49,886 bases of DNA from Devosia sp. (GCA_015234425.1 JADGNE010000014.1:1-49886), one strand, 5' to 3'. Shown: positions 16,450-25,630, counted from the stretch's first letter. Notes: generated from the sequence alone by a model not told the origin. Made by a program: numbers and translations.

Positions 16450-18195
16450 TTATGAAAGCTCCTCTGGAGCCGCGACGCCCAGGATACCCAGGCCATTGCG
16501 AATTACTTGGCGTACGGCATCGACGAGCGCGAGTCGAGCCAATGTCAGCTTTGGATCGGCTGGGTTAACAAACCGCAAACCAACATCGTCCTTCCCCTTG
16601 GCCCAGAAGCCGTGGAAAGCCGCCGCCAGATCGTGAACATAGAAGGCAATACGGTGCGGTTCATGCGCCACGGCGGCAGCCGCAACGGTACGCGGCCAGG
16701 CTGCCAGAAGCCGGATCAGCTCAAGGTCTGCGGCCGTGTCGAGCCGTTCGATCTCTGCGCCGGCGAGCGCCGCGGCGGACACATCGAGCTCGGGCATGTC
16801 GCGCCCCGCGGTCCGGAAAATCGAGCAGGCACGGGCATGTGCGTACTGCACATAAAACACGGGATTATCCCGCGTCTGTTCCTTGACCAGCGCGAAGTCG
16901 AAATCCATCGATGCATCATTGCGGCGGAACAGCAGCATGAAGCGCGTCGCGTCCGAACCGACTTCTTCCACCACGTCGGCCAGCGTCACGAGGTCGCCCG
17001 AGCGCTTGCTCATCTTGAACGGCTCGCCGTTCTTGAGCAGCCGTACCAGCTGGCAGATCCGCACGTCCATGTCGGCCTCGCCATGCGACACGGCCTTCAC
17101 CGCCGCCTGCAGGCGCTTCACATAGCCCGAATGGTCGGCGCCCAACACATTGATCATGTGGTTGAAGCCGCGCAGGTACTTGTTGCGGTGATAGGCGATA
17201 TCGGCCGCGAAATAGGTGTAGGTGCCGTCCGACTTGACCAGCGCCCGGTCGGTGTCGTCACCATAATCCTTGGCGCGGAACAGGGTCTGCTCGCGGTCTT
17301 CCCATTCCTCGGGGGTCTTGCCCTTCGGCGCTTCCAGCCGGCCTTCATAGACCATGCCCTGCTCGCGCAGCCAGTCGAGGGTCGTCTGGATATCCCCGCC
17401 CTGCCCGTGCAGCGTCCGCTCGGAAAAGAACACGTCATGGTGGATGTTGAGCTTGGCAAGGTCTGCCTTGATCAGCTCGAGCATTGCGGCCAGCACCCGG
17501 TCCTTGATCAGCGCCAGCGCCTCGGTCTCGGGCATGGACAGCAGCTTGTCGCCGAATTCGGTTTTCAGGGCTTCACCCACAGGCACCAGATAGTCGCCGG
17601 GATAGAGTCCGGACGGGATTTCGATGGTTTCGCCGAGCGCCTCGCGATAGCGCAGCATGGTCGACTGGGCCAGAATGGTGATCTGCCCGCCCGCATCATT
17701 GATGTAATATTCGCGCGTGACGTCATAACCCGAATAGATCATCAGCGAGGCCAGCGCGTCCCCAAACACCGCGCCACGCGTATGACCCACATGCATCGGG
17801 CCGGTCGGGTTGGCCGAGACGAACTCGACGTTCACCCGCTCGCCCTTGCCCATGTCAGACCGGCCATAGGCTTCCTTCTCCGCGCCGATGGTGCGCAGCA
17901 CCTTGTGCAGAATGGAATTGCTGAGACGGAAATTGATAAAGCCGGGACCGGCGATATCTATCGACACCACGTCCGGATCGCCCTTGAGGCGCTCCACAAG
18001 GGCGGCCGCAACCTCGCGCGGATTCTTGCCGAGCGGCTTGGACACAACCATGGCCGCATTGGTGGAGAGATCGCCATGCGCTGCATCTCGCGGCGGCTCC
18101 ACCACAACGCGCGCCAGCAGATCGGCATTCAGATCCGGGTAGTCGGCAAGGAGCGCCTCGGTGACCCGAGCGGTGAAGTGGGCGAAAATATCCAT
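16450..18195 (-). CDS. argS: ArgS, arginyl-tRNA synthetase
   Basis: A 581-residue class I aminoacyl-tRNA synthetase. The HIGH-type signature is in SANPTGPMHVGHTRGAVFGD (about residue 130), and the KMSK-type loop is PFKMSKRSGDLVTL. The N-terminal Add-1 domain (residues 1-100) and the C-terminal helical anticodon-binding domain (ALVDAVRQVIRNGLGILGV) are both present, so the gene is intact and of normal length. It lies 30 bp downstream of dgt and heads the argS-SPOR-scpAB-tat-serS block. Confidence 0.97.
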   Translation of the reverse strand: MDIFAHFTARVTEALLADYPDLNADLLARVVVEPPRDAAHGDLSTNAAMVVSKPLGKNPREVAAALVERLKGDPDVVSIDIAGPGFINFRLSNSILHKVLRTIGAEKEAYGRSDMGKGERVNVEFVSANPTGPMHVGHTRGAVFGDALASLMIYSGYDVTREYYINDAGGQITILAQSTMLRYREALGETIEIPSGLYPGDYLVPVGEALKTEFGDKLLSMPETEALALIKDRVLAAMLELIKADLAKLNIHHDVFFSERTLHGQGGDIQTTLDWLREQGMVYEGRLEAPKGKTPEEWEDREQTLFRAKDYGDDTDRALVKSDGTYTYFAADIAYHRNKYLRGFNHMINVLGADHSGYVKRLQAAVKAVSHGEADMDVRICQLVRLLKNGEPFKMSKRSGDLVTLADVVEEVGSDATRFMLLFRRNDASMDFDFALVKEQTRDNPVFYVQYAHARACSIFRTAGRDMPELDVSAAALAGAEIERLDTAADLELIRLLAAWPRTVAAAAVAHEPHRIAFYVHDLAAAFHGFWAKGKDDVGLRFVNPADPKLTLARLALVDAVRQVIRNGLGILGVAAPEELS

Positions 18196-18225
18196 GACAA
18201 ACTCGTGGGAAAACTTGAATGCCGG

Positions 18226-19419
18226 TTAACGGAAATCCGGTCGAGCGTCAAACAAACGCTGATATTCGTCGAGCGCATAGGGGTCCGTCATCCCCGCGAT
18301 AAAGTCGGCCACCACCCGTGCTCTGGCCGGTTCATCGCCCGCCTGCGCCATGGCGTCACCCCACCGTCCGGGCATCTCCGAAGCCCCCATATAGGCCGCA
18401 AAAAGCGCCTCCACTACAGCCTCGCTCTCGCGCACCGGCACCATCACCGTCTCGTGCCGATAGACGCGTTCAAAGAGGAAAGTCTTCAGCCCCTTTTCGG
18501 CCGCAGCCACATCCGGAGAAAAGCTGACCAGCGTCTTGCCGGCCAGCCGCACCTCCTCGGCGCTCGCTACGCCCGCCGAGGCGATCGCCGCCGAACTGGT
18601 GCGAATGACGTCTTCCACAGCCCGCGTAATCAGCCGCCGCTGCACTTCGTGGGTCTGCCGGTTCGCCGCGATATCGGGATAAAGCCCGAGCACCTCTTCA
18701 ACGATCGGCCCCGCCATCGGCACGCCGATGAAATCGTCCAGCACCACCAGCCCCGCCCGCAGCGCGTCATCAATGTCATGGGCATTATAGGCAATATCAT
18801 CGGCAATCGCCGCCGCCTGCGCCTCAAGGCTCGCATGGGTATCGAGCCGGAGATCGGCCACGGCCGCAATATCCTCCAGCCCCGCCGGCAACCCCTCGGC
18901 CAGATAGCGCCCCACCGGCGTCCCCTCCGGCGTCGTCAGCGGCCCATTGTGCTTGAGAATCCCCTCCAGCGTCTCCCAGGTCAGGTTCAGCCCGTCATGC
19001 TCGGCATAGCGATTCTCGAGCCGCGTCACGACGCGCAGCGCCTGAACATTGTGGTCAAACCCGCCAAAAGGGGCCATCGCCCGGTGCAGCGCCCGCTCCC
19101 CGGCATGCCCGAACGGCGTGTGCCCCAGGTCATGGCTCAGCGCCAGCGCCTCGGCCAGATCCTCGTTCAGCCCCAGCGCCCGCGCGATCGAGCGCGCGAT
19201 CTGGCTCACCTCCAGCGTATGCGTCAGGCGGTTGCGAAAATGCCGCCCCTCGTGATGGAGAAAAACCTGCGTCTTGTGCTGCAGCCGCCGAAACGCCGTC
19301 GAATGGATGATCCGGTCGCGATCCCGCTGGAATTCCGAGCGCGTGGGGCTCGGCCCGGTGCCATAAAGCCGGCCTAGCGACGCCTCGGGTTTGCTGGCAT
19401 AGGGTGCAGTATCAGTCAT
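18226..19419 (-). CDS. dgt: Deoxyguanosine triphosphohydrolase-like HD-domain protein
   Basis: A 397-residue dNTPase-family protein. Metal-binding HD motifs are RLTHTLEVSQIARSIA and ALSHDLGHTPFGHAGE, followed by DDIAYNAHDIDDALRAG. I chose the ATG at 19419 (MTDTAPYASKPEASLGR), the form seen in homologues; a further in-frame ATG at 19452 is less likely. The family cleaves dNTPs to deoxynucleoside and triphosphate, controlling nucleotide pools. It is divergent from erpA with 83 bp between the starts, and leads into argS. Confidence 0.93.
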   Translation of the reverse strand: MTDTAPYASKPEASLGRLYGTGPSPTRSEFQRDRDRIIHSTAFRRLQHKTQVFLHHEGRHFRNRLTHTLEVSQIARSIARALGLNEDLAEALALSHDLGHTPFGHAGERALHRAMAPFGGFDHNVQALRVVTRLENRYAEHDGLNLTWETLEGILKHNGPLTTPEGTPVGRYLAEGLPAGLEDIAAVADLRLDTHASLEAQAAAIADDIAYNAHDIDDALRAGLVVLDDFIGVPMAGPIVEEVLGLYPDIAANRQTHEVQRRLITRAVEDVIRTSSAAIASAGVASAEEVRLAGKTLVSFSPDVAAAEKGLKTFLFERVYRHETVMVPVRESEAVVEALFAAYMGASEMPGRWGDAMAQAGDEPARARVVADFIAGMTDPYALDEYQRLFDARPDFR

Positions 19420-19502
19420 GTGTTGTCGCAGGCCTTTGCAAGGACGCTTCAAGCGCCTATCTTAGCGGCAGTGTTATGACATAACGACCGTCCGGACCTT
19501 CC

Positions 19503-19856
19503 ATGACAGACGCAGCACTTGCCACATCTCCCGCCGTAACCCTTTCGGATCGCGCCGCCAAGCGGGTTGCGCGCATCATCGCAAAGGAGGCGCCCGGCAC
19601 TGTGCTGCGCATTTCGGTGGCCGGCGGCGGCTGCTCGGGCTTCCAGTACGAATACAATCTCGTCCAGGAAACCGCGACCGATGACGACCTCGTCCTGCAG
19701 AAGGGCGATGCCGTGGTGCTGATCGATTCTCTCAGCCTCGAATTCATGGGCGGGGCAGAGATCGACTTCGTCGACGATCTCATCGGCCAGGCTTTTCAGA
19801 TCAAAAATCCAAATGCGGTCGCCTCCTGCGGCTGCGGCACCAGCTTCGCCGTCTGA
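19503..19856 (+). CDS. erpA: ErpA-type iron-sulfur cluster insertion protein
   Basis: A 117-residue A-type Fe-S carrier. The three conserved cysteines are present: C44 in GGGCSGFQY and C109 and C111 in the C-terminal SCGCGTSF. Residues 12 to 40 (VTLSDRAAKRVARIIAKE, LRISVAGG) match the HesB/IscA fold. It probably hands clusters to apo-proteins. ErpA and IscA or SufA cannot be fully separated by sequence alone; the short N-terminus and GGGCSG context favour ErpA. Confidence 0.92.
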   Translation: MTDAALATSPAVTLSDRAAKRVARIIAKEAPGTVLRISVAGGGCSGFQYEYNLVQETATDDDLVLQKGDAVVLIDSLSLEFMGGAEIDFVDDLIGQAFQIKNPNAVASCGCGTSFAV

Positions 19857-19902
19857 CGCGAAGCGACTTACCAAAATACGATAATCTCTGAGGGGGGATG
19901 AG

Positions 19903-21006
19903 ATGGGCGCCCAAGTCGACGCTGTGATGGATAGTGCCATCGCCAATGAAAAGATCGTGGGAGCCGAACTGGTCGTCCTCCGCGACGGACAGGAAATCAT
20001 CCGCCGCACGGCCGGCTGGTTCGATCGCGAAGCCGGCACGCCGATGCAGGCGAACGCCATCTACCGCCTCGCCTCCGTGACCAAACCTATCGTCGCCGCC
20101 ACGGCCCTCGCCATGGTCGACAAGGGCCTCCTCAACCTCGAGGATGAGGTCGCCACCCACCTGCCCTATTTCACGCCCAAGGCGCCCGACGGCACGCCTG
20201 CGCGCATCACTATCCACCACCTGCTGACCCACACAGCCGGCCTCGCCTACGCCTATCCCGACGACCCGTCCATTTCGGGCGGCCTCGGCCCCTCGGACAA
20301 TGATTTCGAGACCAATTTCAGCCGCGTCGCCCGCCAGGCCCTGCTGTTCGCACCGGGCACGGGCTGGAATTACTCGGTCGCCATCGACGTTCTCGGCGCC
20401 GTCATTGCCGCCGTTACGGGCGGCACCCTGCAGGACGCAGTGAAAACCCACGTCACCGGCCCGCTCGGCATGAACGACACCGGCTTTTTCGTCTCCGACC
20501 GCGCGCGCCTCGCAAAACCCTACGCCGACGGCGCCCCGCCCTTCCCCATGCCCGATCCGCACCAGCCGATCACCGAGGCCGGTCCCGGCCCGCTGTTCTC
20601 GACCTCGCGCATCTTCAACGCCCGCGCCTTCCAGTCCGGCGGCGCCGGCATGGCGGGTGCCCCGAGCGACATCGCCCATTTCCTCGATACCCTGCGCACC
20701 GGCGGCGGCGCCATCATCAAGCCCGAAACCATCGCGCTCGCCTTCTCCAACCGCATCGGCACCGTCGAACGCGCCGAAGCGGGCCAGCGCTTTGGCTATT
20801 TCGGCGCCATTGTCGATGATCCGGCTGCGGCCAATTCGCCCTCTGCCCGCGGCACGGTGAATTGGGGTGGGGTCTACGGCCATTCCTGGCTTGTCGATCC
20901 GGCGAACAGGCTTACCATAGTGTCGATGAGCAATACGGCGCTCGAGGGCTGCACCGGGCAATATCCCAAGGACCTCATCCGCGCCGTCTATGCCGATCTG
21001 AACTAA
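19903..21006 (+). CDS. Serine hydrolase of the class C beta-lactamase/esterase family
   Basis: A 367-residue protein with the penicillin-binding fold. The nucleophile motif SxxK is SVTK at residues 58-61. The second motif is YSVAIDVLG near residue 157, where class C beta-lactamases have YxN; this YSV form is typical of EstB-like esterases. The third motif WGGVYGHSW near the C-terminus replaces KTG with W-G-G, again as in EstB. It has no signal peptide, so it is probably cytoplasmic. The substrate is unknown. It is 46 bp downstream of erpA with GGGGGG upstream of its ATG. Confidence 0.87.
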   Translation: MGAQVDAVMDSAIANEKIVGAELVVLRDGQEIIRRTAGWFDREAGTPMQANAIYRLASVTKPIVAATALAMVDKGLLNLEDEVATHLPYFTPKAPDGTPARITIHHLLTHTAGLAYAYPDDPSISGGLGPSDNDFETNFSRVARQALLFAPGTGWNYSVAIDVLGAVIAAVTGGTLQDAVKTHVTGPLGMNDTGFFVSDRARLAKPYADGAPPFPMPDPHQPITEAGPGPLFSTSRIFNARAFQSGGAGMAGAPSDIAHFLDTLRTGGGAIIKPETIALAFSNRIGTVERAEAGQRFGYFGAIVDDPAAANSPSARGTVNWGGVYGHSWLVDPANRLTIVSMSNTALEGCTGQYPKDLIRAVYADLN

Positions 21007-21018
21007 GGATTTTTTCCC

Positions 21019-21804
21019 ATGGCCCTGCGCATCGCCACCTGGAACATCAACGGGATCAAGGCCCGTATCGAGCTGCTGCTGCGCTGGCTGGAAGAGGAAA
21101 AGCCCGACATCGTCGGGCTGCAGGAAATCAAATCCGTCGACGAAGGCTTTCCCCGCGCCGAAATAGAGGCGCTGGGCTACAACATCGAAACCCATGGGCA
21201 GAAGAGCTGGAACGGCGTTGCCCTGCTCTCCCGCCTGCCCTTCGACGAGGTCCATCGCGGCCTGCCCGGCGACGACAGTGACGAGCAGGCCCGCCTGATC
21301 GAAGGCGTCTTTTCCGTCGACAGCGGCGTCGTCCGCGTCTGCAATATCTACCTGCCCAATGGGAACCCGGTCGATACGGAGAAATTCCCCTATAAGCTGC
21401 GCTGGATGGACCGCCTCCACGCTTTCGTGGAAGAACGCCTCACCTGGGAAGAGCCCTTCGTCCTCATGGGCGATTTTAACCTCATCCCGGCACCCATCGA
21501 TGCCCACGACCCCGCCGCCTGGTGGGGCGACGCCCTCTACCGCCCGGAAAGCCTTGAACGTTTCCGCGCCCTGAAAAACATCGGCATGACCGACGCCCTT
21601 CGCGCCGTGAACGCCGACCAGGCCTTCACCTTCTGGGATTTCCAGGCCGGTGCCTGGCGCCGCAACGCCGGCATCCGCATCGACTACCTTCTCCTCTCCC
21701 CCCAGGCCGCCGACCGCCTCGACGACGTCAGCGTCCACAAGGACGTCCGCGGCTGGGACAAGCCCAGCGACCACGTCCCCGTCGAAGGCGCTTTTAGTCT
21801 CTGA
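21019..21804 (+). CDS. xth: Exodeoxyribonuclease III (AP endonuclease)
   Basis: A 261-residue exonuclease III-family enzyme that cuts at abasic sites and removes 3' blocks in base-excision repair. Motifs: TWNINGIKAR at the N-terminus, DIVGLQEIKS with the catalytic Glu, VCNIYLPNG, the MGDFNLIPAPIDAHDP active-site loop, RIDYLLLS, and the terminal DHVPVEGAF with the catalytic Asp-His. It lies 12 bp after the serine hydrolase gene. Confidence 0.96.
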   Translation: MALRIATWNINGIKARIELLLRWLEEEKPDIVGLQEIKSVDEGFPRAEIEALGYNIETHGQKSWNGVALLSRLPFDEVHRGLPGDDSDEQARLIEGVFSVDSGVVRVCNIYLPNGNPVDTEKFPYKLRWMDRLHAFVEERLTWEEPFVLMGDFNLIPAPIDAHDPAAWWGDALYRPESLERFRALKNIGMTDALRAVNADQAFTFWDFQAGAWRRNAGIRIDYLLLSPQAADRLDDVSVHKDVRGWDKPSDHVPVEGAFSL

Positions 21805-21844
21805 GGCACCCGCGGCCCCGCCGCCTCCTCCCCCTGACATTGGC

Positions 21845-22205
21845 GGCCCCATCGCCTCCTCCCCCTGACCAGGGGGAGGATAGCAAAGCTGGGCCGCACG
21901 GCCCTGGCAACGCTGAGGTGGGGGGCACTCTCACCCTATCCCCAAAACACCGCCCCGCCCCCTCCATCGTCATTGCCCGGCTCGTCCGGGCAATCCATCG
22001 CGCCCAAAACTGGATCACCCGGACCAGCCGGGTGATGACGGCGTTACACTGATCGTCGTGTGCGAACACTGGTTTGTCGCCATGTAGTTGACCACGAGAT
22101 CATCGGCCCCATCGCCTCCCTCCCCCTTGTGGGGAGGGAACGAGGGTGGGGGTATGAGAGCCACAGAACTGCTACAAGGCCCTGGCGACGCAGAGGTGGG
22201 GGCAA
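21845..22205. repeat. Mosaic of dispersed repeats between xth and the Sel1 gene
   Basis: The gap between two convergent genes (21,805-22,275) has no gene. Two direct copies of a unit start with GGCCCCATCGCCTCC (21845 and 22105), contain a CTCCCCCT/AGGGGGAG-type hairpin, and end with GGCCCTGGCRACGCWGAGGTGGGGG-like sequence (21900-21924 and 22178-22202). A partial third start lies at about 21814. Between the two copies sit two palindromic repeats in opposite orientation (21968-21997 and 22011-22040) of the same family as at 6621-6652. Confidence 0.7.
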
Positions 22206-22210
22206 CTCCG

Positions 22211-22246
22211 CCAAAAAACAAAAAATCCCCACTCACGCGGGGATTT
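22211..22246 (-). terminator. Intrinsic terminator of the Sel1-repeat gene
   Basis: On the minus strand AAATCCCC and GGGGATTT form an 8-bp stem with an 8-nt loop, followed by a long T-rich run (TTTTTTGTTTTTT overlapping the stem base). It begins about 30 bp after the stop of the Sel1-repeat gene. Confidence 0.9.
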
Positions 22247-22275
22247 CAGTTCCTGCTCCAAGTCCCCGAAAAGAC

Positions 22276-23085
22276 TCAGAAATCGGCAAACTGCGGTGCG
22301 ATGCTCTCGGCCATGGCCGCGGCGCTCACCCTGTCTTCCGGACGCGCCACCGAGGATGCTCGGCTGAGCAGCTCATCCACCTGTGCCTGCTCGGCCGTAC
22401 CGGCGCAGCGCACATGCGAGACGTTGAGCCACATCAGCCCTTCGACCGGCTGCGCTTCGATCCCGTCGACGCCGTTGAATAGCAGGTCGCCGAGACGTGC
22501 CTGGGCGGCGCAATGGCCCTTGCGAGCCGCCAGCGAAAACCAGCGGGCGCTCTGCAGCGGGCTCACACCCAGCCCGTCTTCCTGCGAATAGAGCAGCCCG
22601 ACGCGATATTGCGCATCGGCATCGCCGAAATAGGTCGCGGCATGCAGCAGCAGCGCATGCGACCGCTCGATATCGGCGGGAATACCGGCATCCGGCACGC
22701 CCTGGCGATAATAATCGCCGACCTTGACGAAAGACTGGGCGACAATGTCGGATTCCACGCCGCGCGGCGCCGCATCGGCATGCTGGTTGGCGATCTGCGC
22801 GAAATAGCCAAAGGCGCGCGCCGGGTCCTTGGCGACGCCTTCCCCGTTCTCATACATCGTCCCGAGCTGCCACATGGCCATCGGCTGACCCGCCGCAGCC
22901 GCATTTTCCAGTGCGGAAAGATAGGCATCGCCGGACACGCCACCACCTGCCCCATCGAGCATATTGGCAAGTTCCAGCGCAGCGTCAGCTGCCGTCTGCG
23001 CCTGTGCGGGAAGCACCAATGCCATTGCGGCAAACGCAAAACCGGCCACTGCGGAAGCCAGGCTATTCACCGGCGTGGTCCGCAT
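22276..23085 (-). CDS. Exported Sel1-repeat (tetratricopeptide-like) protein
   Basis: A 269-residue protein. The ATG at 23085 has AAGGAG 6 bp upstream and gives a signal peptide (MRTTPVNSLASAVAGFAFAAMALVLPAQAQ, cut after AQA). Sel1-like repeats follow: AMWQLGTMYENGEGVAKDPARAFGYF, a central unit KVGDYYRQGVPDAGIPADIERS, and AQYRVGLLYSQEDGLGVSPLQSARWFSLAARKG, then AQARLGDLLFNG. Such periplasmic repeats usually mediate protein contacts; no partner is evident. The open frame continues upstream to 23349, but that part lacks the signal and is not needed. It is divergent from the ABC exporter. Confidence 0.85.
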   Translation of the reverse strand: MRTTPVNSLASAVAGFAFAAMALVLPAQAQTAADAALELANMLDGAGGGVSGDAYLSALENAAAAGQPMAMWQLGTMYENGEGVAKDPARAFGYFAQIANQHADAAPRGVESDIVAQSFVKVGDYYRQGVPDAGIPADIERSHALLLHAATYFGDADAQYRVGLLYSQEDGLGVSPLQSARWFSLAARKGHCAAQARLGDLLFNGVDGIEAQPVEGLMWLNVSHVRCAGTAEQAQVDELLSRASSVARPEDRVSAAAMAESIAPQFADF

Positions 23086-23647
23086 ATTACTCCTTTTGCC
23101 CATCCTCGAATGGGCGGATTTCGATGTCGGCACTCCTCGGAATGCCGTCAGGGCGGCCCGCAGGGGAGCCTCGCCCGTCTGTTTCTGTGATGAGCTTGCC
23201 CTCAACTGCGCGCTGAGCCAAGCAAAGTATGAAGAAGAGGTAAACGCGCATTGCGGCAGGATTTGAGCCGAACCGCTCACAGAGATGCGCGCAGAATTCT
23301 TCTTATGCGGCCATCGTCCAGTGCTTGAAATTGACGCCTTGTTACGCACGCGCTCACCACGATCTGGCGGAATCCGCCGAATTCAACATTTTCTGGGCGA
23401 GTACGAGCTTGGCCACGCCGAAAAGTGGCCCCTTGCTGCTGGCAGTCGCCCCCGAATGCCTGCTTTTGTTTAGGGACAGATTGTGGCGGGAAACATCGCC
23501 AAATCATTGACAGTCATCACGCGGCACGTGAATCACGCCGCCTGTTGCGGAATCGTCACATCCGCGCCCAGACCCCCCTGCTCGGCTTGTCAGCCCTGCC
23601 AACCCCTCCCATACTCCCGCCCATTCACTCTCCCAGGGGAACCCGAG
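23086..23647. other. 562-bp intergenic region without a supported gene
   Basis: This lies between the divergent Sel1-repeat gene and the leader ORF of the ABC exporter. Several short ORFs cross it on both strands, but none has a recognisable sequence or convincing start. TTGACA occurs at 23507-23512, with only a poor -10 (GAATCA) 17 bp downstream. It presumably holds both promoters. Confidence 0.4.
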
Positions 23648-23749
23648 ATGAAAACGATCCTGTCCCAAGCCGCAGCCCAGATCCGCCATCAGGACATGAT
23701 CGTACATGCATCCGAAATCCTCATCCGGGGAGCGCAGCACCCGCACTAG
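23648..23749 (+). CDS. 33-codon leader ORF overlapping the ABC exporter start
   Basis: A short frame (MKTILSQAAAQIRHQ, ending GAQHPH) preceded by AGGGGA about 9 bp from its ATG, a better ribosome site than that of the exporter itself. It overlaps the first 44 bases of the exporter gene in another frame. It could be a translated leader that couples or limits exporter translation, or a chance ORF. I do not recognise the peptide; it has no cysteine or drug-sensor run. Confidence 0.4.
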   Translation: MKTILSQAAAQIRHQDMIVHASEILIRGAQHPH

Positions 23750-25547
23750 CGCCCTCTTCCGCCTCTTCTCCGCCTTCCGCGCTGCCGACCCGGCTGAGCG
23801 GACCCGGGCGAACCTGCGCGCAAGGCGCTTCCTTTCCTATTATCGCCCGCACCTGCCGCTCATGGCGGCGGTGTTGACCTGCGCCATCCTTGTCGCCGGC
23901 ACGGCCATCGCCATGCCGCTCATCGCCAATTACCTGGTCTCTCACCTGCCGGCGCTCGCCGCATCGCCCGACGCCGCAGCGCGCCTCTTCACCCTCGGCG
24001 CAATCATGTTTGTCGTCGTCGTGGTCCAGGCGCTGGCCACCTATTTCGTCGACTATCAGGGCCACGCCATGGGCGCCCGCATCGAGGCGCAGGTCCGCCA
24101 CGAGCTCTTCGACCATGTCCAGAAACTGTCGTTCAGTTTCTACGACCGGCAGCGCACCGGCCAGTTGATGAGCCGCATCAGCAATGACTCGCTCTGGCTC
24201 GGCGAGCTCTTCCACCACGGCCCCGAGGACCTGGCCATTGGCCTCCTCAAATTCTTCGGCGCCATGGCCATCATCTTCTGGATCGATCCGCTCGTCGGCA
24301 CCTGCGTCGCGGTTTTGATTCCTTTCGCAGTCGCTTATGCCCTGCACTTCAACCACCGGATGAGCATTGCCTTGCGCACCGGCAAGGAGCGGATCGCCGC
24401 CATTAATGAAAGGGTTGAAGATGCCCTGGGCGGGATTCGGGTGGTCCAGTCCTTTGCCAATGAGGCTGACGAGCTGCGCCGCTTTGACGCCGAGAACCAG
24501 AAATTCCTGCAGAGCCGCAAAGACAGCTATCGCAGCGAGGCCATGCTCTGGAGCGGCATGGAGATTTTCGGCCAGCTCGTCACCATCGCCATTCTCATCC
24601 TCGGCGCCCTGCGCATCGTCTCGGCCGAACTGACAGCGGCAGATCTGCTCACGCTCCTGCTCTGCGTAGGCGTCCTGCTCGATCCGATCCAGCGCTTCGA
24701 TAATTTCATCCGCCTCTGGCAGGAAGGCTACACCGGCTTCGTCCGCGCCATGGAGCTCCTGGAGGTCGAGCCCGATATCATCGACCGGCCGGACGCCCGC
24801 CCGCTCCAGCACGTTTCGGGGTCCATCGCCTTCAACGCTGTCGATTTCCGCTACCCCGGTGAGGATCGGGCGGTGCTCAGCAATCTCTCGCTCGCCATCC
24901 GCCCCGGCGAGTTCGTCGTCCTCGTCGGGCCATCGGGCGTCGGCAAGTCGACGCTCTGTGCCCTCATCCCGCGCTTTTACGATGTCGATGCCGGCGCAAT
25001 CTCGATCGATGGCCGGGATATCCGCGATATCCCCCTCGCTTCACTCCGCACTATGGTGGGCGTGGTGCAGCAGGACATCTATCTCTTCAGCGGCACTGTC
25101 CGGGAGAATCTGCGCTATGGCCGGCCCGACGCCACCGACGACGACATCATCGCCGCCGCCGTTTCCGCCAACGCCCATGATTTCATCATGGCCCTGCCCC
25201 AGGGCTACGACACCGACATCGGCCAGCGCGGGGTGAAACTATCTGGCGGGCAAAAACAGCGACTGACGATCGCACGGGCCTTTTTGAAAAACCCGCCGAT
25301 CCTGATCTTCGACGAGGCGACCAGCGCCCTCGACAATGACAGCGAGCGTGCCGTCCAGGCGGCCCTGCTCGATCTCGCCCGGGGCCGAACGACAATCGTC
25401 ATCGCCCACAGGCTCTCCACCGTCCGCCGCGCGGATCGGATCCTCGTTCTCACCAGAGACGGTATTTCGGAAGAAGGGAACCACGCGGCGCTCATGGAGG
25501 CCGGTGGTATCTATGCGCGCCTCCATGACACCGAGGCCCGAATTTAG
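23706..25547 (+). CDS. MsbA-type ABC exporter (fused permease and ATPase)
   Basis: A 613-residue half-transporter. Six membrane helices occupy about residues 50-340 (MAAVLTCAILVAGTAIAMPL; LKFFGAMAIIFWIDPLVGT). The nucleotide-binding domain follows: Walker A GPSGVGKST at 408-416, signature LSGGQKQRLTIARA near 511, Walker B ILIFDEATSALD near 532, and the H-loop VIAHRLST. It would work as a homodimer exporting lipids, peptides or drugs; the substrate cannot be told. It begins inside a short leader ORF and ends in a gap with a shared hairpin before valS. Confidence 0.9.
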   Translation: MHPKSSSGERSTRTSALFRLFSAFRAADPAERTRANLRARRFLSYYRPHLPLMAAVLTCAILVAGTAIAMPLIANYLVSHLPALAASPDAAARLFTLGAIMFVVVVVQALATYFVDYQGHAMGARIEAQVRHELFDHVQKLSFSFYDRQRTGQLMSRISNDSLWLGELFHHGPEDLAIGLLKFFGAMAIIFWIDPLVGTCVAVLIPFAVAYALHFNHRMSIALRTGKERIAAINERVEDALGGIRVVQSFANEADELRRFDAENQKFLQSRKDSYRSEAMLWSGMEIFGQLVTIAILILGALRIVSAELTAADLLTLLLCVGVLLDPIQRFDNFIRLWQEGYTGFVRAMELLEVEPDIIDRPDARPLQHVSGSIAFNAVDFRYPGEDRAVLSNLSLAIRPGEFVVLVGPSGVGKSTLCALIPRFYDVDAGAISIDGRDIRDIPLASLRTMVGVVQQDIYLFSGTVRENLRYGRPDATDDDIIAAAVSANAHDFIMALPQGYDTDIGQRGVKLSGGQKQRLTIARAFLKNPPILIFDEATSALDNDSERAVQAALLDLARGRTTIVIAHRLSTVRRADRILVLTRDGISEEGNHAALMEAGGIYARLHDTEARI

Positions 25548-25587
25548 CGTTTTGTCGTCGTCAACGCTAACAGTCTGCTAACCAACT

Positions 25588-25613
25588 CCCCTCTCGCGCT
25601 GACGCGAGAGGGG
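25588..25613. terminator. Bidirectional hairpin between ABC exporter and valS
   Basis: CCCCTCTCGCG and CGCGAGAGGGG form a perfect 11-bp stem with loop CTGA, between two converging genes (stops at 25547 and 25631). No strong U-run is present on either side, so it may work with Rho or only protect 3' ends. Confidence 0.6.
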
Positions 25614-25630
25614 CTCATTGATTGATACGA

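Noticed and set aside
16507..19377. Plus-strand open frame of 956 codons opposite argS and dgt
   Set aside because: It is the mirror of two certain genes in GC-rich DNA; low-complexity His/Arg-rich translation and no motif.
19801..21852. Minus-strand open frame of 683 codons opposite the serine hydrolase and xth
   Set aside because: Antisense shadow of two genes with clear motifs; Gly/Ala/Asp-biased translation.
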